Assembly: GCA_040437565.1 (NCBI GenBank)
Contig: JBDOQK010000001.1
Coordinates: 434,001-498,000 of the forward strand
DNA: 64,000 nucleotides
DNA from: Albugo candida
Lineage: Eukaryota; Oomycota; Peronosporomycetes; Albuginales
Direction of reading: 5' to 3'
Shown here piece after piece: positions 21,162 through 32,249 of this stretch. The number at the start of each line of letters is the position of its first letter. Position 1 is the first letter of the stretch. The notes under the pieces were generated by a model. The model was given only the letters and a program-made list of their open reading frames with translations, was not told the DNA's origin and did no database searches. The position numbers and the translations under genes are program-made.

Positions 21162-22430
21162 CCCTATGGCCAAGCTGCTCTGAATCAATCCCAAGCGCCG
21201 AGCATTTCCTAAGAGGACGATAACGGAGCCACTACAAGGCCCGGAACGAGAGAGGCTGGTACCAGGCTGCGAGAATTGATGACGGGGAATATCGGACCTG
21301 AACTTGGCAGGCTAGAATCACGACAGGTTGAGGGTGACCAAGCTTCGGTCGTGTCTGTGGTTAGCGGCACCTTTCGCACTTATGTGGAGGCGCGCACTGA
21401 ACTCGGTAGTATCATGACGCCGGCGTATCTTGAAGATGAAGTCACGTTATGTGTAGCGCAATAGCATGAACCAGGGCGTATACAGCAAAGGGCAGCTAGA
21501 GAAAGAGTGTTACTAGGAATACGCGAAAAGACGCCAAAAGAAGCCGCTTACAAACAGGCACAAGCGCCGGCGTACTTTGCGGCGCCAAAGGTACAGCGAA
21601 TGAGGTATTTAAATTGTCAATTGAGAGCTTTGAAGGCAAGGAGGTTTACTCTGTCCTTGGTGCTGGGTTCGGTCCTTCGTAGAAGAGCTTCTTCGCCAGG
21701 TTAGAGTCGCGAAAAAACTCAGTGAGTGCTTATGACATGAAGACATTGATCGGTACATTCATAGAAGTACTTGACCGGAAAAGCTGATTAACAATTTCAC
21801 AGCAAGGTGGATACCTGGAACGTTGACAACTCACAAGTATGGTAACCAATGGGCCGGATTGATATGAAGTCCAGCCCGAGATTTCAAAATCCCAGGCATT
21901 CAAGCTCTTTACGTCGAAGAAGAACGATTCCGTTGCATGGGTTGATCCCATAATGCTTATGATGGCTGTGAGTGATGCTGTTGGTTGTGGTGCACTAGAT
22001 CAGTTATTCGAGAATATCGCTAAGTATGCCTTCTCGTCAAGTTCGTTCCAAGGAGTTCTCCAGCACGTTTAAATCCGTAGCGAGATGATTCTTTGAGAGA
22101 GGGATCCTACACCTAGCAATGGATGCAAGAGAGCGGTAGCCCTTGTCGAGAATAAGGAAAATGGTGATCGTAGACACAAAACATGGCGCAAGAGCAGGAA
22201 CCCAGGTATTTGCTTCCAAATTGGGAAGGAAGGTCACTACAAGCGCGATGGCACAAGAAAGGGGCAGAGGAATTTAACGGGGTCCGTCATAGATGGTATG
22301 GACTCCACATCCTATTGATTCTCCACAGTAGGTCGAGTCGTCACTTGGTGACAACGGCAAGACAGCCTCATAAAGACGAAGAGTACGATGAAGAACGTAT
22401 GCCCCCGAACGGAGATAGCATATGAATGGA
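21162..22430 (+). pseudogene. copia-1 gag region
   Basis: A gag-like frame near 21605-21700 reads FEGKEVYSVLGAGFGPS, the recurrent oomycete copia gag motif. Further on, CFQIGKEGHYKRDG (22211-22252) is a CCHC nucleic-acid-binding knuckle in which the second and last Cys are lost. Several stops interrupt the frame. Confidence 0.65.
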
Positions 22431-22626
22431 AATAAAGGGAAACGCTAAGTTCATGGCTAGCGGTGACGGTGAACTTCGCCAAGTCAAGCTACGTGAAGTA
22501 TATCGCAAAAAACCTCCCGTGGAATATCATTTCGTATGTAAAGATTGAGGAGATGGGGTACGAGCTATTCTACGGCGGCTATAAATTCTAATTGTCCGTC
22601 GCAGTGGTGGATGCAAACCTTTTCGT

Positions 22627-23300
22627 GTGGATAAGGGTATGAACAATTTATTTTTGGTGAAAGTTATCGATACTGACGTGGAGCAAGAGAATGACTGCGT
22701 TGACACGGCGCTCGATCAAGAAATGAGTTTGCCGAACCCAGATATACAATCAGGCAGTCTGCTGGATTTTTATTTACGCTTCGCTCACCTTTCGCATGGC
22801 ACATTTGAGCGCATGGCAGGTGAAACTGTTAAAAGAATCGGTCTAACGAACAGGAAAAGACCGACGTGTGTTGCATGTCCTCATGGTAAACAAAGATGCA
22901 CCACAAAGTCACATATGGACACGAGATTGAATGCGACCATTGACAGAGTTTGTGATGTCATCTGCAGTGACATCAAGGGTCCAATCACGTCGATCGACAG
23001 ACTTGTAAACCTTTACATGATTAACTTCATCGACCACAAGAGTAACTACTGCCGCGTGTTCTTCCCCAAGACAAGCAGCTGGAGCAGTTTCTCTTCTACT
23101 TCGTCAAGCGATTTGATTGGAAGTTCTGCTGCCTACGCAGAGATGGGGGAGTGAATACACGGTGATCAATTTATTTTGCAGAAATAAGGGTGTTCGTCAA
23201 CAGCTAGCGGAAGCCGATAACCAGGCATCCAACGGAAAGGCGGAGCGCATGAACAAACGATAATGAATATGGTACGCTCCGTGATTTTTGGCTCTAGTTT
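22627..23300 (+). pseudogene. copia-1 GAG-pre-integrase and integrase core
   Basis: One open frame (22627-23154) carries LLDFYLRFAHLSHGTFERM and CVACPHGKQR, the His/Cys zinc-binding box before integrase, then VICSDIKGPITSIDRL (first catalytic Asp) and IDHKSNYCRVFFPKT. After a frameshift, DGG near 23135 marks the second Asp. NQASNGKAERMNKR at 23220-23262 holds the catalytic Glu. All three catalytic positions can be located, but in different frames. Confidence 0.85.
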
Positions 23301-23550
23301 GACTCTGAGATTCTGGGACGATCAGGCGGATTAACGCAGCTTATATTCTCAATTGCAGCCCAACTCGAGGAAACATTGGTCGCGTGTCACCAGTTGAGGT
23401 GCTTACAGGCATAAAGCCTTGGCTGACCGATATTGTTATTTTCGGCTCATCGTGTTTATTTATCCGGAAGCCAAAGAACGAAGCACTTGTTGGACGCAGA
23501 GAGCAGGCATCATTATCTGGAATAACGATGAAATCAAAAGTTATCGTGTC

Positions 23551-23650
23551 NNNNNNNNNNNNNNNNNNNNNNNNNNNNNNNNNNNNNNNNNNNNNNNNNN
23601 NNNNNNNNNNNNNNNNNNNNNNNNNNNNNNNNNNNNNNNNNNNNNNNNNN
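23551..23650. other. Assembly gap, 100 N
   Basis: Inside the copia-1 integrase C-terminal region. Flanks not directly duplicated, but a perfect hairpin starts at the right edge. Confidence 0.95.
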
Positions 23651-23683
23651 GTCTTAAAGACCCATTTCTTGGGTCTTTAAGAC
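23651..23683. repeat. Perfect 14-bp hairpin at a gap edge
   Basis: GTCTTAAAGACCCA, a 5-base loop, then its exact complement. It does not fit the copia reading frame and sits exactly on a contig end, so a sequencing or assembly artefact is likely. Confidence 0.75.
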
Positions 23684-23899
23684 GAAAACAAATGCAAATG
23701 GCGATGTGGTACGCTACAATACACGCATTATAGCGTGCGCTGATGCACAGTAATATGGAGATAATCACACGATGACTTCTGTCGCTGTCATGGACATGAC
23801 CACATGAAAAGAAATTTGGCATTATCGGAGATTCTGGGCGTGCCAGCGAGACATGGAGATGTGCCAAAGGCATATTCGAAGTTGTCTACGGAGCCGGAT

Positions 23900-25120
23900 A
23901 TCGAAATACTTTGATATGTACACAGGGTATGATTGTGGAAAAGGAAGAGTTAAAGACTTTGTGTACAGAAAGTTGGAGAAGTGGTTCTACAGCTTCAACG
24001 CAGTCTCTATGTCCTAAAGTAGGTAGGATGTGTGTACAGAATTATTGCAATCGGGATTTTGTGGAATGTGTCACGGACATAGTTATCTACTACAAAGCTA
24101 ACGGTGCAGATCAAACTGTCATGGGAGTGTATGTCGATGTTTTGATAGTGGCGGGAACCTCGTAGGAGCGAGTTGACGAAGTAGTCAAGCTTTTAGCAAT
24201 GTTGTATAGAAAAGATCTTGTAGTTGCGAACAAGCTTCTGGGAATGAGAATTTCTCATTCGTTTCATGGTGAATCTAAACTTGACCAAGAAGCGTCTTTC
24301 GACGCGATGCTATCGAAGTTTGGCTCAAAGAAGCACATTTTGTGATTACCCCAATCGCACTTGATTATGACAACGGTGTGCGCGAGGTAGACCCACTGGT
24401 TTCTAGTGAGAGTTCTGATGGATCTTGCATCGGTGCGGAATTCCCAGTTCTTTTTAGGTTCACTACTATGGCTATCACGTCCTAGGCACCCGGACATATC
24501 TTTTTTATGCACCTAGCAAGTCGTCGATCACATACACCCACTAAAAGTGACTGGCAGCTGGTTAGGCGAATTGAATAGTACCGAAAGGGAACCAAGGACG
24601 TCAAGCTTCGGCTTAAGCAAAAGGAAACTGCAGAAATGGCTACGGGAGAGCCTACAAGCAACAGTGACGCTAATTTATGCTGGTGGTTAAGTCGAACGCA
24701 AATCTACCAGCGGTGGGATATATTGCATCAATGGCATGATTGTGGGATGGACCTGCCGAAGGCAGACAGCCATAGCACTATCCACAATGGAAGAAGAGTT
24801 CTCCTCGGATTCACACGCAGGAAAAGAATTATTGGGTCATGTGATCTACTTACAGAATAAAAATTTAAGGTTGTATTGCCGATGACTATGGGGATGGATA
24901 ATGAAGTGGTAATTCGTCAATCGGGAAATGAAGAAAGCTCGAGGCTTGCAAAGCACATTGACATCAAGCTGAACTTCATTATGGATTATGCTCAGAAAGG
25001 TGTCGTTCAAGCTGTCTACATCCCGACCAAAGCGATAACGGCTGACCTGCTAAAAGAAGCTTTTAGCGCTGCCCAGTTACTAGACTTGATTTAAATATGC
25101 TCACTTAGTCAAGAAATGTA
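23900..25120 (+). pseudogene. copia-1 reverse transcriptase end and RNase H
   Basis: The reverse transcriptase shows TDIVIYYKANGADQTVMGVY then VDVLIVAGTS (24060-24163). The catalytic YVDD box reads YVDV, so the second Asp is lost. KLLGMRISHSFHGESKLDQE follows in another frame. RNase H appears as MDNEVVIRQSGNEESSRLAK, HIDIKLNFIMDYAQKGVVQA and ADLLKEAFSAAQLLDL (24888-25094), ending close to the polypurine tract. Confidence 0.82.
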
Positions 25121-25160
25121 ACGTGCAAGCGACAGGTACACGCGACGCCATGAGTGGGAG

Positions 25161-25359
25161 TGTTGAAAAGAGATGGATTTTCGGTGAGCTCGAGACACAG
25201 CGGGAATCTGATCTAGCGCATAGTCACGGCGTGTATGGTACGTCAGGGATAGAAACGGTAGATACCAGGTTAGGCCACGAGAAGAGAAAATTCTAGCAGT
25301 TGAATTAGACTAATATACGGACAATCAAGTAGCTTATCCTTCTGCTCGGTAAAACTACA
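25161..25359 (+). repeat. 3' LTR of copia-1
   Basis: 199 bp starting TGTTGAAAAG and ending ACTACA. Confidence 0.85.
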
Positions 25360-25740
25360 AAATTTTACTACAGCATTGTGCACAGAATCAAAGCATGAAA
25401 ATATAATGGGTGTGACTATTGCCACAGAAACCACATCTCTGATTGGCTAATTTGCGTAAAGTCAAATAATCCATCGATAGGGTGACTATATTACTGCGTC
25501 CAAGATACATTATGAAATTTCTTGTCCATTTTTCTCTTGCACTTCTTAGATTCCGAGCGATGCCTGCTTCACGACAAGCTCTACATAAACGGTATATGAG
25601 CTTTTTCCTCGGGTTCCACAGTTCCAACTCAAATAAGTTGCGTCGCGTCGATCCATGTTGTTGGCGCGGCCCTCCTTTCGTGCGATTGCAAACGTTTTGG
25701 ACTTGTTGTGAAAGTTTCTGCGTCGAGTAGGGTAGCCTGC
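25360..25740. other. Right flank of copia-1, unassigned
   Basis: Open on both strands; minus-strand 25795-25388 and plus-strand 25482-25730 are mirror images in different frames and neither has a recognised motif. It is the expected continuation of the remnant left of copia-1, until LINE-B homology starts. Confidence 0.35.
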
Positions 25741-27470
25741 TGATGTTCCAACGTACTCTCACCTTAACCATAATGGGTTCGAAGGACTCGGTCAAGTATG
25801 TGGGTTTTCCGTTTGGCCAGACTCCAACTCATTTGATGGTTTAATAAATTGTTGACTAGCGGTTTTATGATGGGTCTGGTGTATGGTTTCGATTTTCAAG
25901 AACTGCTCGTTGTCGACTACTGGTTTTTCAGACGATGTTTTGATCACGTATGTGGGTGGAATTGCACAAATCTCGTGGCGGTACCAGCATAGACTATACC
26001 ATAATGGCAGCGTATGATAAATTGACTTGTTCTTGGACGGAAACACAAAAAAAATCGAAGCACGTTCACCTAGTCAGAAAAGCGTTTTTATATTCAATTC
26101 GAGATGATGGTGGAGACAATGTTTTTTTTTTTGTGGGACGAGTAAAGCTACAACGCAATCAATTTCTGTCGCAGTTCGCATCCAATGCGTCGGCAATTAT
26201 TCCTCCGAAGTGGACAGCTGCTTCTATGGAATTTTTCGGCCAATACAAGCCGAAGAATCAATCACTATCGTACCACAGCGACATGGGAAAATGTTTCAGT
26301 GAGATAGAACATCTTCTTGGTGGAAACAAGCATTTAAAATGTGGCATTAGATAACTGTAGCATTACAATTTCCGATTCGAATAGTTTCTAACGCGATTAG
26401 TACTACATGTAGCACCCGATGTGGTTCCACTGTGACCAAAAACTACATGATCAAGCTGCTACTCGTATGGGAGTATGCAAAATGTTTAGTACAATTTTGG
26501 CATGGTAGAAAAATCACCTCGGAGATATAGCGCCACCTTTGCTACAAAATATGAGATCCGCATTATGTTAGAAATTGAGACACACGGTACACGAAGGAAG
26601 GAATCGTCCATCTATGCTATAATGACGAAGAGCTAGATACATTCGATATTGCTGGGGCGAGTTGATGATGAGTTACCAAGCTACTCTAGCTTATACAGTC
26701 CTATATTAGTCTCATAACATAATCCAACTCATCCCAAGTAGCCGATCGTTTTATGTGGGAGTACAAATCAAGCATTGAAAATATTTTCACCGGATCTTCC
26801 GCGCCTCAAATCTTACGAATCGTCTGGAAACCTCTCAAAGCAACTAGGAATCATCGGGTGGTTACAAATTGGTCATATAGAAAGAGATCGGACACAGCGA
26901 GCACAGAACGATTTTAAAAATTCATGGCTCCATGAAGGCATTTTAAGAAACTTGTCCTTATGGTTTTGAGGATCCACAGTTTCATTCGGCCTTTCGGATG
27001 TTGCCAGTTCGATCTCTATCATTTTTATCAAAGGATTTTTATCCCGACAATATATTGTGCACTCCGTCTTCGTGTCCGGTAGCTGAATCGGTTGAATATT
27101 TTTTCGCGAGTCGGATGAGACGGCTTCATTATGTCGAGGGCTACTCCCAACTTGAGGCAGTGTTCCTCACCTAGTCTAGGTGGGCGCATGTTGCTTGGAC
27201 TGATCGGAACCGTAAATCTTTTGGTCAATGATCAAAAATTCGGACGACTTCAGAACATTCCATGATAAATATAATATTTGTGCGCCCATTCGGCATTTCC
27301 ACGGCAGCGTTACGACCAAGTTAGTGCATTCGGCTAAAATAGGTCCTGGATTAATTCACAATGCAAGGAGAATTCGGTGGCGTTTTTAGAAGAAAAGGAT
27401 CATTGTTGAGATAATAGCACCGACACGTAGAAGTGCAAGTACAACTCCGACCCTAGTCTTTGTTGGATGT
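25740..27470 (+). pseudogene. LINE-B ORF2 remnant: reverse transcriptase part and zinc-binding end
   Basis: This stretch is homologous to 48060-49390, also plus strand, with many small indels. SDDVLITYV (25928-25954) fits the (A/S)DDV catalytic box of LINE reverse transcriptase. Near 26615-26745 a stretch DEELD...LL..I.SYISLI matches the other copy. The C-terminal part (about 26990-27300) reads SSCPVAESVEYFF and VAWTDRNRKSFG, parallel to the better preserved minus-strand copy at 11825-12268. The frame is broken throughout. The reverse transcriptase call rests on one box plus co-linearity, so it is less certain than the C-terminal part. Confidence 0.5.
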
Positions 27471-27608
27471 TTATGTTCAGCCTATAAGACGAAAACCAAT
27501 TTAGAAACACGGTACTTTTGGACCATTTTACATTTTTACAAGCTCGTCACAGTCTCTAGGAATATCGATGAGACACTCAGTGTAATTCTAGTAATAAAGA
27601 CACCTTCA
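27471..27608 (+). repeat. LINE-B 3' tail
   Basis: Contains ACACGGTACTTTTGGACC once, the unit repeated at 11695-11800. The copia-2 LTR starts directly after it. Confidence 0.5.
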
Positions 27609-27753
27609 TGTTGGCAGGTGAGCAAAGATGGTTACGTTCAAGGAAATTGACAGAACGGAGTTTTTTTTAGATGATTAAAATTCCAACTAATCGTTTAGAC
27701 CAAGTACCAAGTGCGACTAGAGACCTCAAGAACATTCTTAAGTCCTTCCAACA
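27609..27753 (-). repeat. 3' LTR of copia-2
   Basis: 145 bp; plus-strand ends TGTTGGCAGG and CTTCCAACA. Aligns with 32104-32249. Confidence 0.8.
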
Positions 27754-27817
27754 CTTCTTCTTTTCTGGTTACACCTCTAATTGAGTCATCTTGAACTTGC
27801 CGTACGATTCCGTACTT

Positions 27818-28857
27818 TCATAGCTCTCTTAGATTTCGACATCTTGGTGCCGGAAACCCCTTCACCTGCAAGTCATCCATCATCTTCGAGGTATGCACGT
27901 AACTTAGTGCGATAATTTGTTTTTCTATGTTAGCTCTGATGAGTTTGAGTCGGACGTCGATACGTTTAGCCTCGATTGAAGCAGCTTCTCTGAGAAACTG
28001 ACTGATAGCCCCCGGGTTACCATCCACAAGATGATTGGCTCCCTCACTTTCAACTCTTTGAATAATTCCCTTGCTGTTCTGCTACAAACTCTGCTTTCGT
28101 AGTCCATAATGCCACCGAGTGCTGCTTCTTGCATGGCTAGCTGGTCTGTATTTTATACAAAAGTAATTCTGTAACGAATATGCTCTTTCTAGTTCATCAT
28201 TCACCGTATGATCAGCAAATGAAAATCTTCTAGAAAGACTTCTCGGGGATTGATGCATACTTCACCACCCAAATAGAGCTTTATTTTTTCGGAACTTTTA
28301 GATACTTCCTCACTCTGACACTTAACAAATCGGCTATTGTGAGAACGTCTCGTCAGCTTGTGCGCAGCGAAACGGATGGATGGACGAGTAAACCGCGAAA
28401 ACCATAAAAGTCTGCCCGCTGAATACTGATACTTCTTGATTTTCTGCTTCATGACTTCACGCGTCTCCATGTATTCTATATTTGATACTGTGGTATCACT
28501 GTAGTCTTGATTGATAGGCTTGAGAACTGGGTACGCTTCATCCAGAACCATTATCAATAATAATCCTCACATAGACGGTTCCTGGTCCAAAATAGCTCCA
28601 ACTTCTTCGCTGTAGCGAGCTCCCATGCCAAACTTTTGCTGGCGGGTACGAGATTCTTGACTGAAAGACTTGAAAGGCCATTAAATGTCGACTCAATTCT
28701 CGAAAACTTTGTCTCCCATACCAGCATATCGTCGACATATACTACCAAAACCGAACTCCCACTTGTGTTTTGGTCGAAAAAATGAGTCTGTGGTACTTTT
28801 TTTTTAAAGCTGCATTGCTTATACTCGGATGCAAAAGGTGACTGCATAGCTGTCATT
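27818..28857 (-). pseudogene. copia-2 reverse transcriptase end and RNase H
   Basis: Minus strand. VLVVYVDDMLVWETKFSRIE (about 28755-28690) contains an intact YVDD catalytic box. QYSAGRLLWFSRFTRPSIRF (about 28440-28370) is the usual copia linker before RNase H. The RNase H end reads EAALGGIMDYE, then SIEAKRIDVRLKLIRANIEK and IIALSYVHTSKMMDDLQVKG. Frames change several times. Together these cover the last third of copia pol. Confidence 0.85.
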
Positions 28858-29879
28858 CCTTTTCAACCCATAGAGACTCTATTATAGTCGTAGTACCTCT
28901 TGAGGAACTCGTAACACCGAGTTCGTCTAGACTGGCAATCAACATTGAAATTCCCTAAGGTACGAGCAAATATAGATCCGAGTTCTTTTCTGTTGGTGCA
29001 TACAACTACCCATCAGATAGGAAACCTAATGCTTTCCCCAAGTTTTGTTGAAGTAAGTATGAGATTTGCTAACCTTATATCCATGGCTGTTGCAAACGTC
29101 ATGTCGTAGTCGATTACAAGTACTTGTACGCTCCTGCAGGTAACCATACTAGCCTTGAACCATTTTTGATGCCGCTTGCGTCCATTCTTGCATGAATGCT
29201 TGCATGATGTCTAAGTCTTTGATCTCGTCAATTCTTGGAATATTGGCCCATGTTCTGATTTCCTCCAATGAGGCTACATTTGCATCTGCAGCGTGACCTT
29301 CATTTGACATGCTTCACTGACTTCATTGCTTGATTTTACGCTTTCGGATCTGGTTCAGATAACACTGGCTAGATGTCTCTGGTCAAAAACGTATTCTTTG
29401 GTTTCTGGTCACCATCTTTTTGTTGGATCTTTCTTGATGATATCCACTCGCACTCTTGGAGCATCTGTGATTGATTATCTTAAACGCTGGTATCCTCAGG
29501 AGCTTTCACGTCTACATCTGTCATTTTTTTTGCGACGTTTCGAATTTTTATTCCATTTGCTCCTTCTAACGCTTTCTCCAGACTTGAAATATCTCGATTA
29601 ATAATGACAGTCTGGGATTTGGGTAAATACACTTAGTACCCCTCGTTCCTAGAGCATTCCCGATAACACTGCCTTGCTCACTCCGCTTTGCGAGCGACCT
29701 TTTCCAGTTCAAATTCGAACCGAACAATTTGAGCCACATATTACGACATTAACAAGACTTGTACCCTTCCCAGTGAAAGCCTTCGAAGGTGATTGCCTGT
29801 CTTTATTCGCTCTGGCTGAGCGTCTATTGAGAATATCCGTCGCATATTAGTCAGCATCTCGCCAAAACGATAACGCCAT

Positions 29880-30250
29880 TTAGCTTCCAAATATCATAGA
29901 CCGCAATAAGTTCATGACTTTATTATGCATTCGTCCAGCTTTCTTATACGATGCATGGTTTTGGACTTGGCTATTTGTCTTCTTACACCCTCTTCTTTGC
30001 AAAAAAGGTCGAACATTTCTGTACTCTGCGCCACCATCAGTTTGTAGGACACCATCTTGCCAACAAATCGTTTTTCGAAGTAAATTAAGAAATCTTGAAC
30101 TTCGTAGCTGCTTCATTCTTAGTCTTGGCCAAGAATATCCGACAATAGTACGATTTGTAGTCGATAATATTGACCAAATATCCACGTCGGTTTTGGGGTG
30201 TAATCGGACTCTTCAAATCACTGCATATAACTCCGTCAATTCATTCCGAC
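29880..30250 (-). pseudogene. copia-2 integrase core
   Basis: Minus-strand frames give STTNRTIVGYSWPRLRMKQL (the region after the first Asp), then LQTDGGAEYRNVRPFLQRRG with the second Asp, and AGRMHNKVMNLLRSMIF after the position of the catalytic Glu. A stop-free 101-codon frame (30185-29880) mixes authentic and shifted segments. Confidence 0.75.
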
Positions 30251-30427
30251 GGTGAGTTTATACCGGTATCATTCCGAGTCTGTTTATTTTTTATTTGCCT
30301 GCTTTTCGCCATGTAATCGCTGATGGTCATCAATCTTGATCCCTTATTCCGGAAGCTTAGCTATGCGCTTCATAGCATCGTAGTACAGATGATCAAATCG
30401 TTGATGGAATTATAGTAGACTTCCCAT

Positions 30428-31350
30428 CTACTTTTTTGATTTGTCCACGGACTCATTTAATGCGAGTATACACACGACACTAGATTCACGTTCTCGACCT
30501 TCTGTCTCAATAATGAGAGCGTTCATGGTTATACATCGGAAATACGTTGAACAACTATCGATCCATCTTCTTGGTACGTCAATTTGCATTTGTTTGCCTT
30601 TAGCGTTCATGCGAAACAATGTTCCAAGGGTTTCCCACATACGGCACATCGATCAAGAGACCATTATTCGTTAAACCGCTTACCTTTGCGATAATCTTTG
30701 TTGATCCTGTCCATCTCATCTTCCTTTTATTTCCGTTTGGACCAGCTGTCTATTATCCATACTTTTTTGTCTGTTCCAGACTAATACTTTTTNNNNNNNN
30801 NNNNNNNNNNNNNNNNNNNNNNNNNNNNNNNNNNNNNNNNNNNNNNNNNNNNNNNNNNNNNNNNNNNNNNNNNNNNNNNNNNNNNNNNNNNNCACGTTCT
30901 CGACCTTCTGTCTCAATAATGAGAGCGTTCATGGTTATACATCGGAAATACGTTGAACAACTATCGATCCATCTTCTTGGTACGTCAATTTGCATTTGTT
31001 TGCCTTTAGCGTTCATGCGAAACAATGTTCCAAGGGTTTCCCACATACGGCACATCGATCAAGAGACCATTATTCGTTAAACCGCTTACCTTTGCGATAA
31101 TCTTTGTTGATCCTGTCCATCTCATCTTCCTTTTATTTCCGTTTGGACCAGCTGTCTATTATCCATACTTTTTTGTCTGTTCCAGACTAATACTTTTTCA
31201 TCCAATTCGTAAAACGATGTATTCACTGCTGGGGTGAGGAGCTCTAGTTCCGGCAATCCTTTTGCATATGTCCGCTTCTCCCTTAATTGTAGAATTTCAT
31301 TCGCTTCTACGGCTTGGATTATCTTATCGGACCGATGCGGTCTCAAGTCT
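30428..31350 (-). pseudogene. copia-2 region between gag and integrase
   Basis: Minus-strand frame 31346-31122 reads KVLVWNRQKSMDNRQLVQTE then IKGR; a second frame (31055-30428) follows with NAKGKQMQIDVPRRWIDSCS. This lies where copia protease and the pre-integrase region belong, but the protease active site was not found. Part is doubled around a gap. Confidence 0.45.
30793..30892. other. Assembly gap, 100 N, with duplicated flank
   Basis: 30487-30792 (306 bp) is repeated at 30893-31198. Confidence 0.9.
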
Positions 31351-31787
31351 ACTTCTTTGGATCTCTTGGTGTATCAATGATGATATATAAATCCATAATT
31401 TGGGAAAACTGACACGGTTCCTCGTCTTGCCTTATGGATCCCCCTCTCATTGTGTTGACACGGACCATCAAAGCTACTTGAAATCAGGCTTTGCGTATTT
31501 GATAACGCTTTTCTAGAGCATAACGTCTGCTTCACCGACTGCTTCACTGACTGCCAACAAGAATAGAAAGTGATCTCTACATGAATGTCCAGTCGTTCTT
31601 TATTCGCCGCAAAAAAGAGTGCTGCCTGCGTTCTGGTGATATTGGGCCAGAATAATCCGTTAATTTGGTCCACGAGACCTGACTGTATGAAAGGCGCTCT
31701 AAGTCTACAGTCCACAGTATGTTTCTTTCCCTTCGAATGGCTTAATAGCGAGCTTCAAATACCTTGCTTTCTGGAATCTGACTACGT

Positions 31788-32099
31788 TTACCCCGTCCAA
31801 CGCATTATGTTGCTTGGCATGGACAAAGCTTGTCCTCTTCCAACTTCCACGATGCCGCATCGGTTTCGCTTCCAGAGATGACATTGCCAAACCATGCCTT
31901 TTTTGCTTGGTCCAGAAAATGTGCTTTCCATTCGCAAGGGTGGTGCTGGTACGGCCCAGCCGACACTCCCCTCACTTTCGATTTTGTCCATTCGATTTCC
32001 GAGTGTCTCCACCAGCATCATAAGTCGGTCCATATTCGACTCATCTAGGCGGTCGTATTCTTTAATGGTCTTGGCTGCTGACAACTTTGTTGGGCTCAT
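31788..32099 (-). pseudogene. copia-2 gag N-terminus
   Basis: The frame starts at an ATG (32099-32097) that lies inside the primer-binding site: MSPTKLSAAKTIKEYDRLDE, then a heptad-like stretch LMMLVETLGNRMDKIES that could form a coiled coil. It runs on to 31788 through a region without known motif; a further minus-strand frame (31715-31374) covers the rest of gag. Confidence 0.6.
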
Positions 32100-32103
32100 A
32101 ACC
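32091..32103 (-). promoter_or_regulatory. tRNA primer-binding site of copia-2
   Basis: GGTTATGAGCCCA on the minus strand, directly next to the LTR. Same sequence as in copia-1 and nearly the same as in copia-3. Confidence 0.75.
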
Positions 32104-32249
32104 TGCTGACAGGTGAGCGAAGATCGCTGCTTTCCAGAAAATTGAAACAACCGAGTTTTATTTCCAGAAATTTTGAATCCTACGAATCGTTCAGACTAAG
32201 TATCAAGTGCGATTACAAACCTGAAGCACAATTTAAAGTCATTCCAACA
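32104..32249 (-). repeat. 5' LTR of copia-2
   Basis: 146 bp; plus-strand ends TGCTGACAGG and ATTCCAACA. Confidence 0.8.

Larger units (their letters stand above)
20933..25359 (+). mobile_element. Ty1/copia retrotransposon copia-1, both LTRs present, decayed
   Basis: LTRs lie at 20933-21146 and 25161-25359, both starting TGTTGAAA and ending ACA. A primer-binding site GCTTATGAGCCCAAG (21147-21161) directly follows the 5' LTR and matches the anticodon arm of initiator tRNA-Met. A polypurine tract GAGTGGGAG (25152-25160) abuts the 3' LTR. The flanks share AAAT at 20929-20932 and 25360-25363. Order of parts: gag with zinc knuckle, GAG-pre-integrase, integrase, reverse transcriptase, RNase H, all in the copia order and all with stops or frameshifts. 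It inserted into the unidentified minus-strand remnant. Confidence 0.88.
27609..32249 (-). mobile_element. Ty1/copia retrotransposon copia-2, both LTRs present, decayed
   Basis: On the minus strand the 5' LTR is 32249-32104 and the 3' LTR 27753-27609; both start TGTTGGAA (or variant) and end near TGxCAGCA or TGCCAACA. The primer-binding site (32103-32091) reads GGTTATGAGCCCA, complementary to the initiator tRNA-Met anticodon arm. A purine tract AGAAAAGAAGAAG lies beside the 3' LTR. Gag, integrase, reverse transcriptase and RNase H traces follow in copia order. The 5-bp flanks (CTTCA and AGAAT) do not match, so the ends may have recombined or decayed. Confidence 0.85.

Noticed and set aside
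25388-26046. Two consecutive minus-strand ORFs of 135 and 84 codons
   Set aside because: The part above 25740 is antisense to LINE-B, which has homologous sequence and a catalytic box on the plus strand at 48 kb. The lower part remains unassigned.
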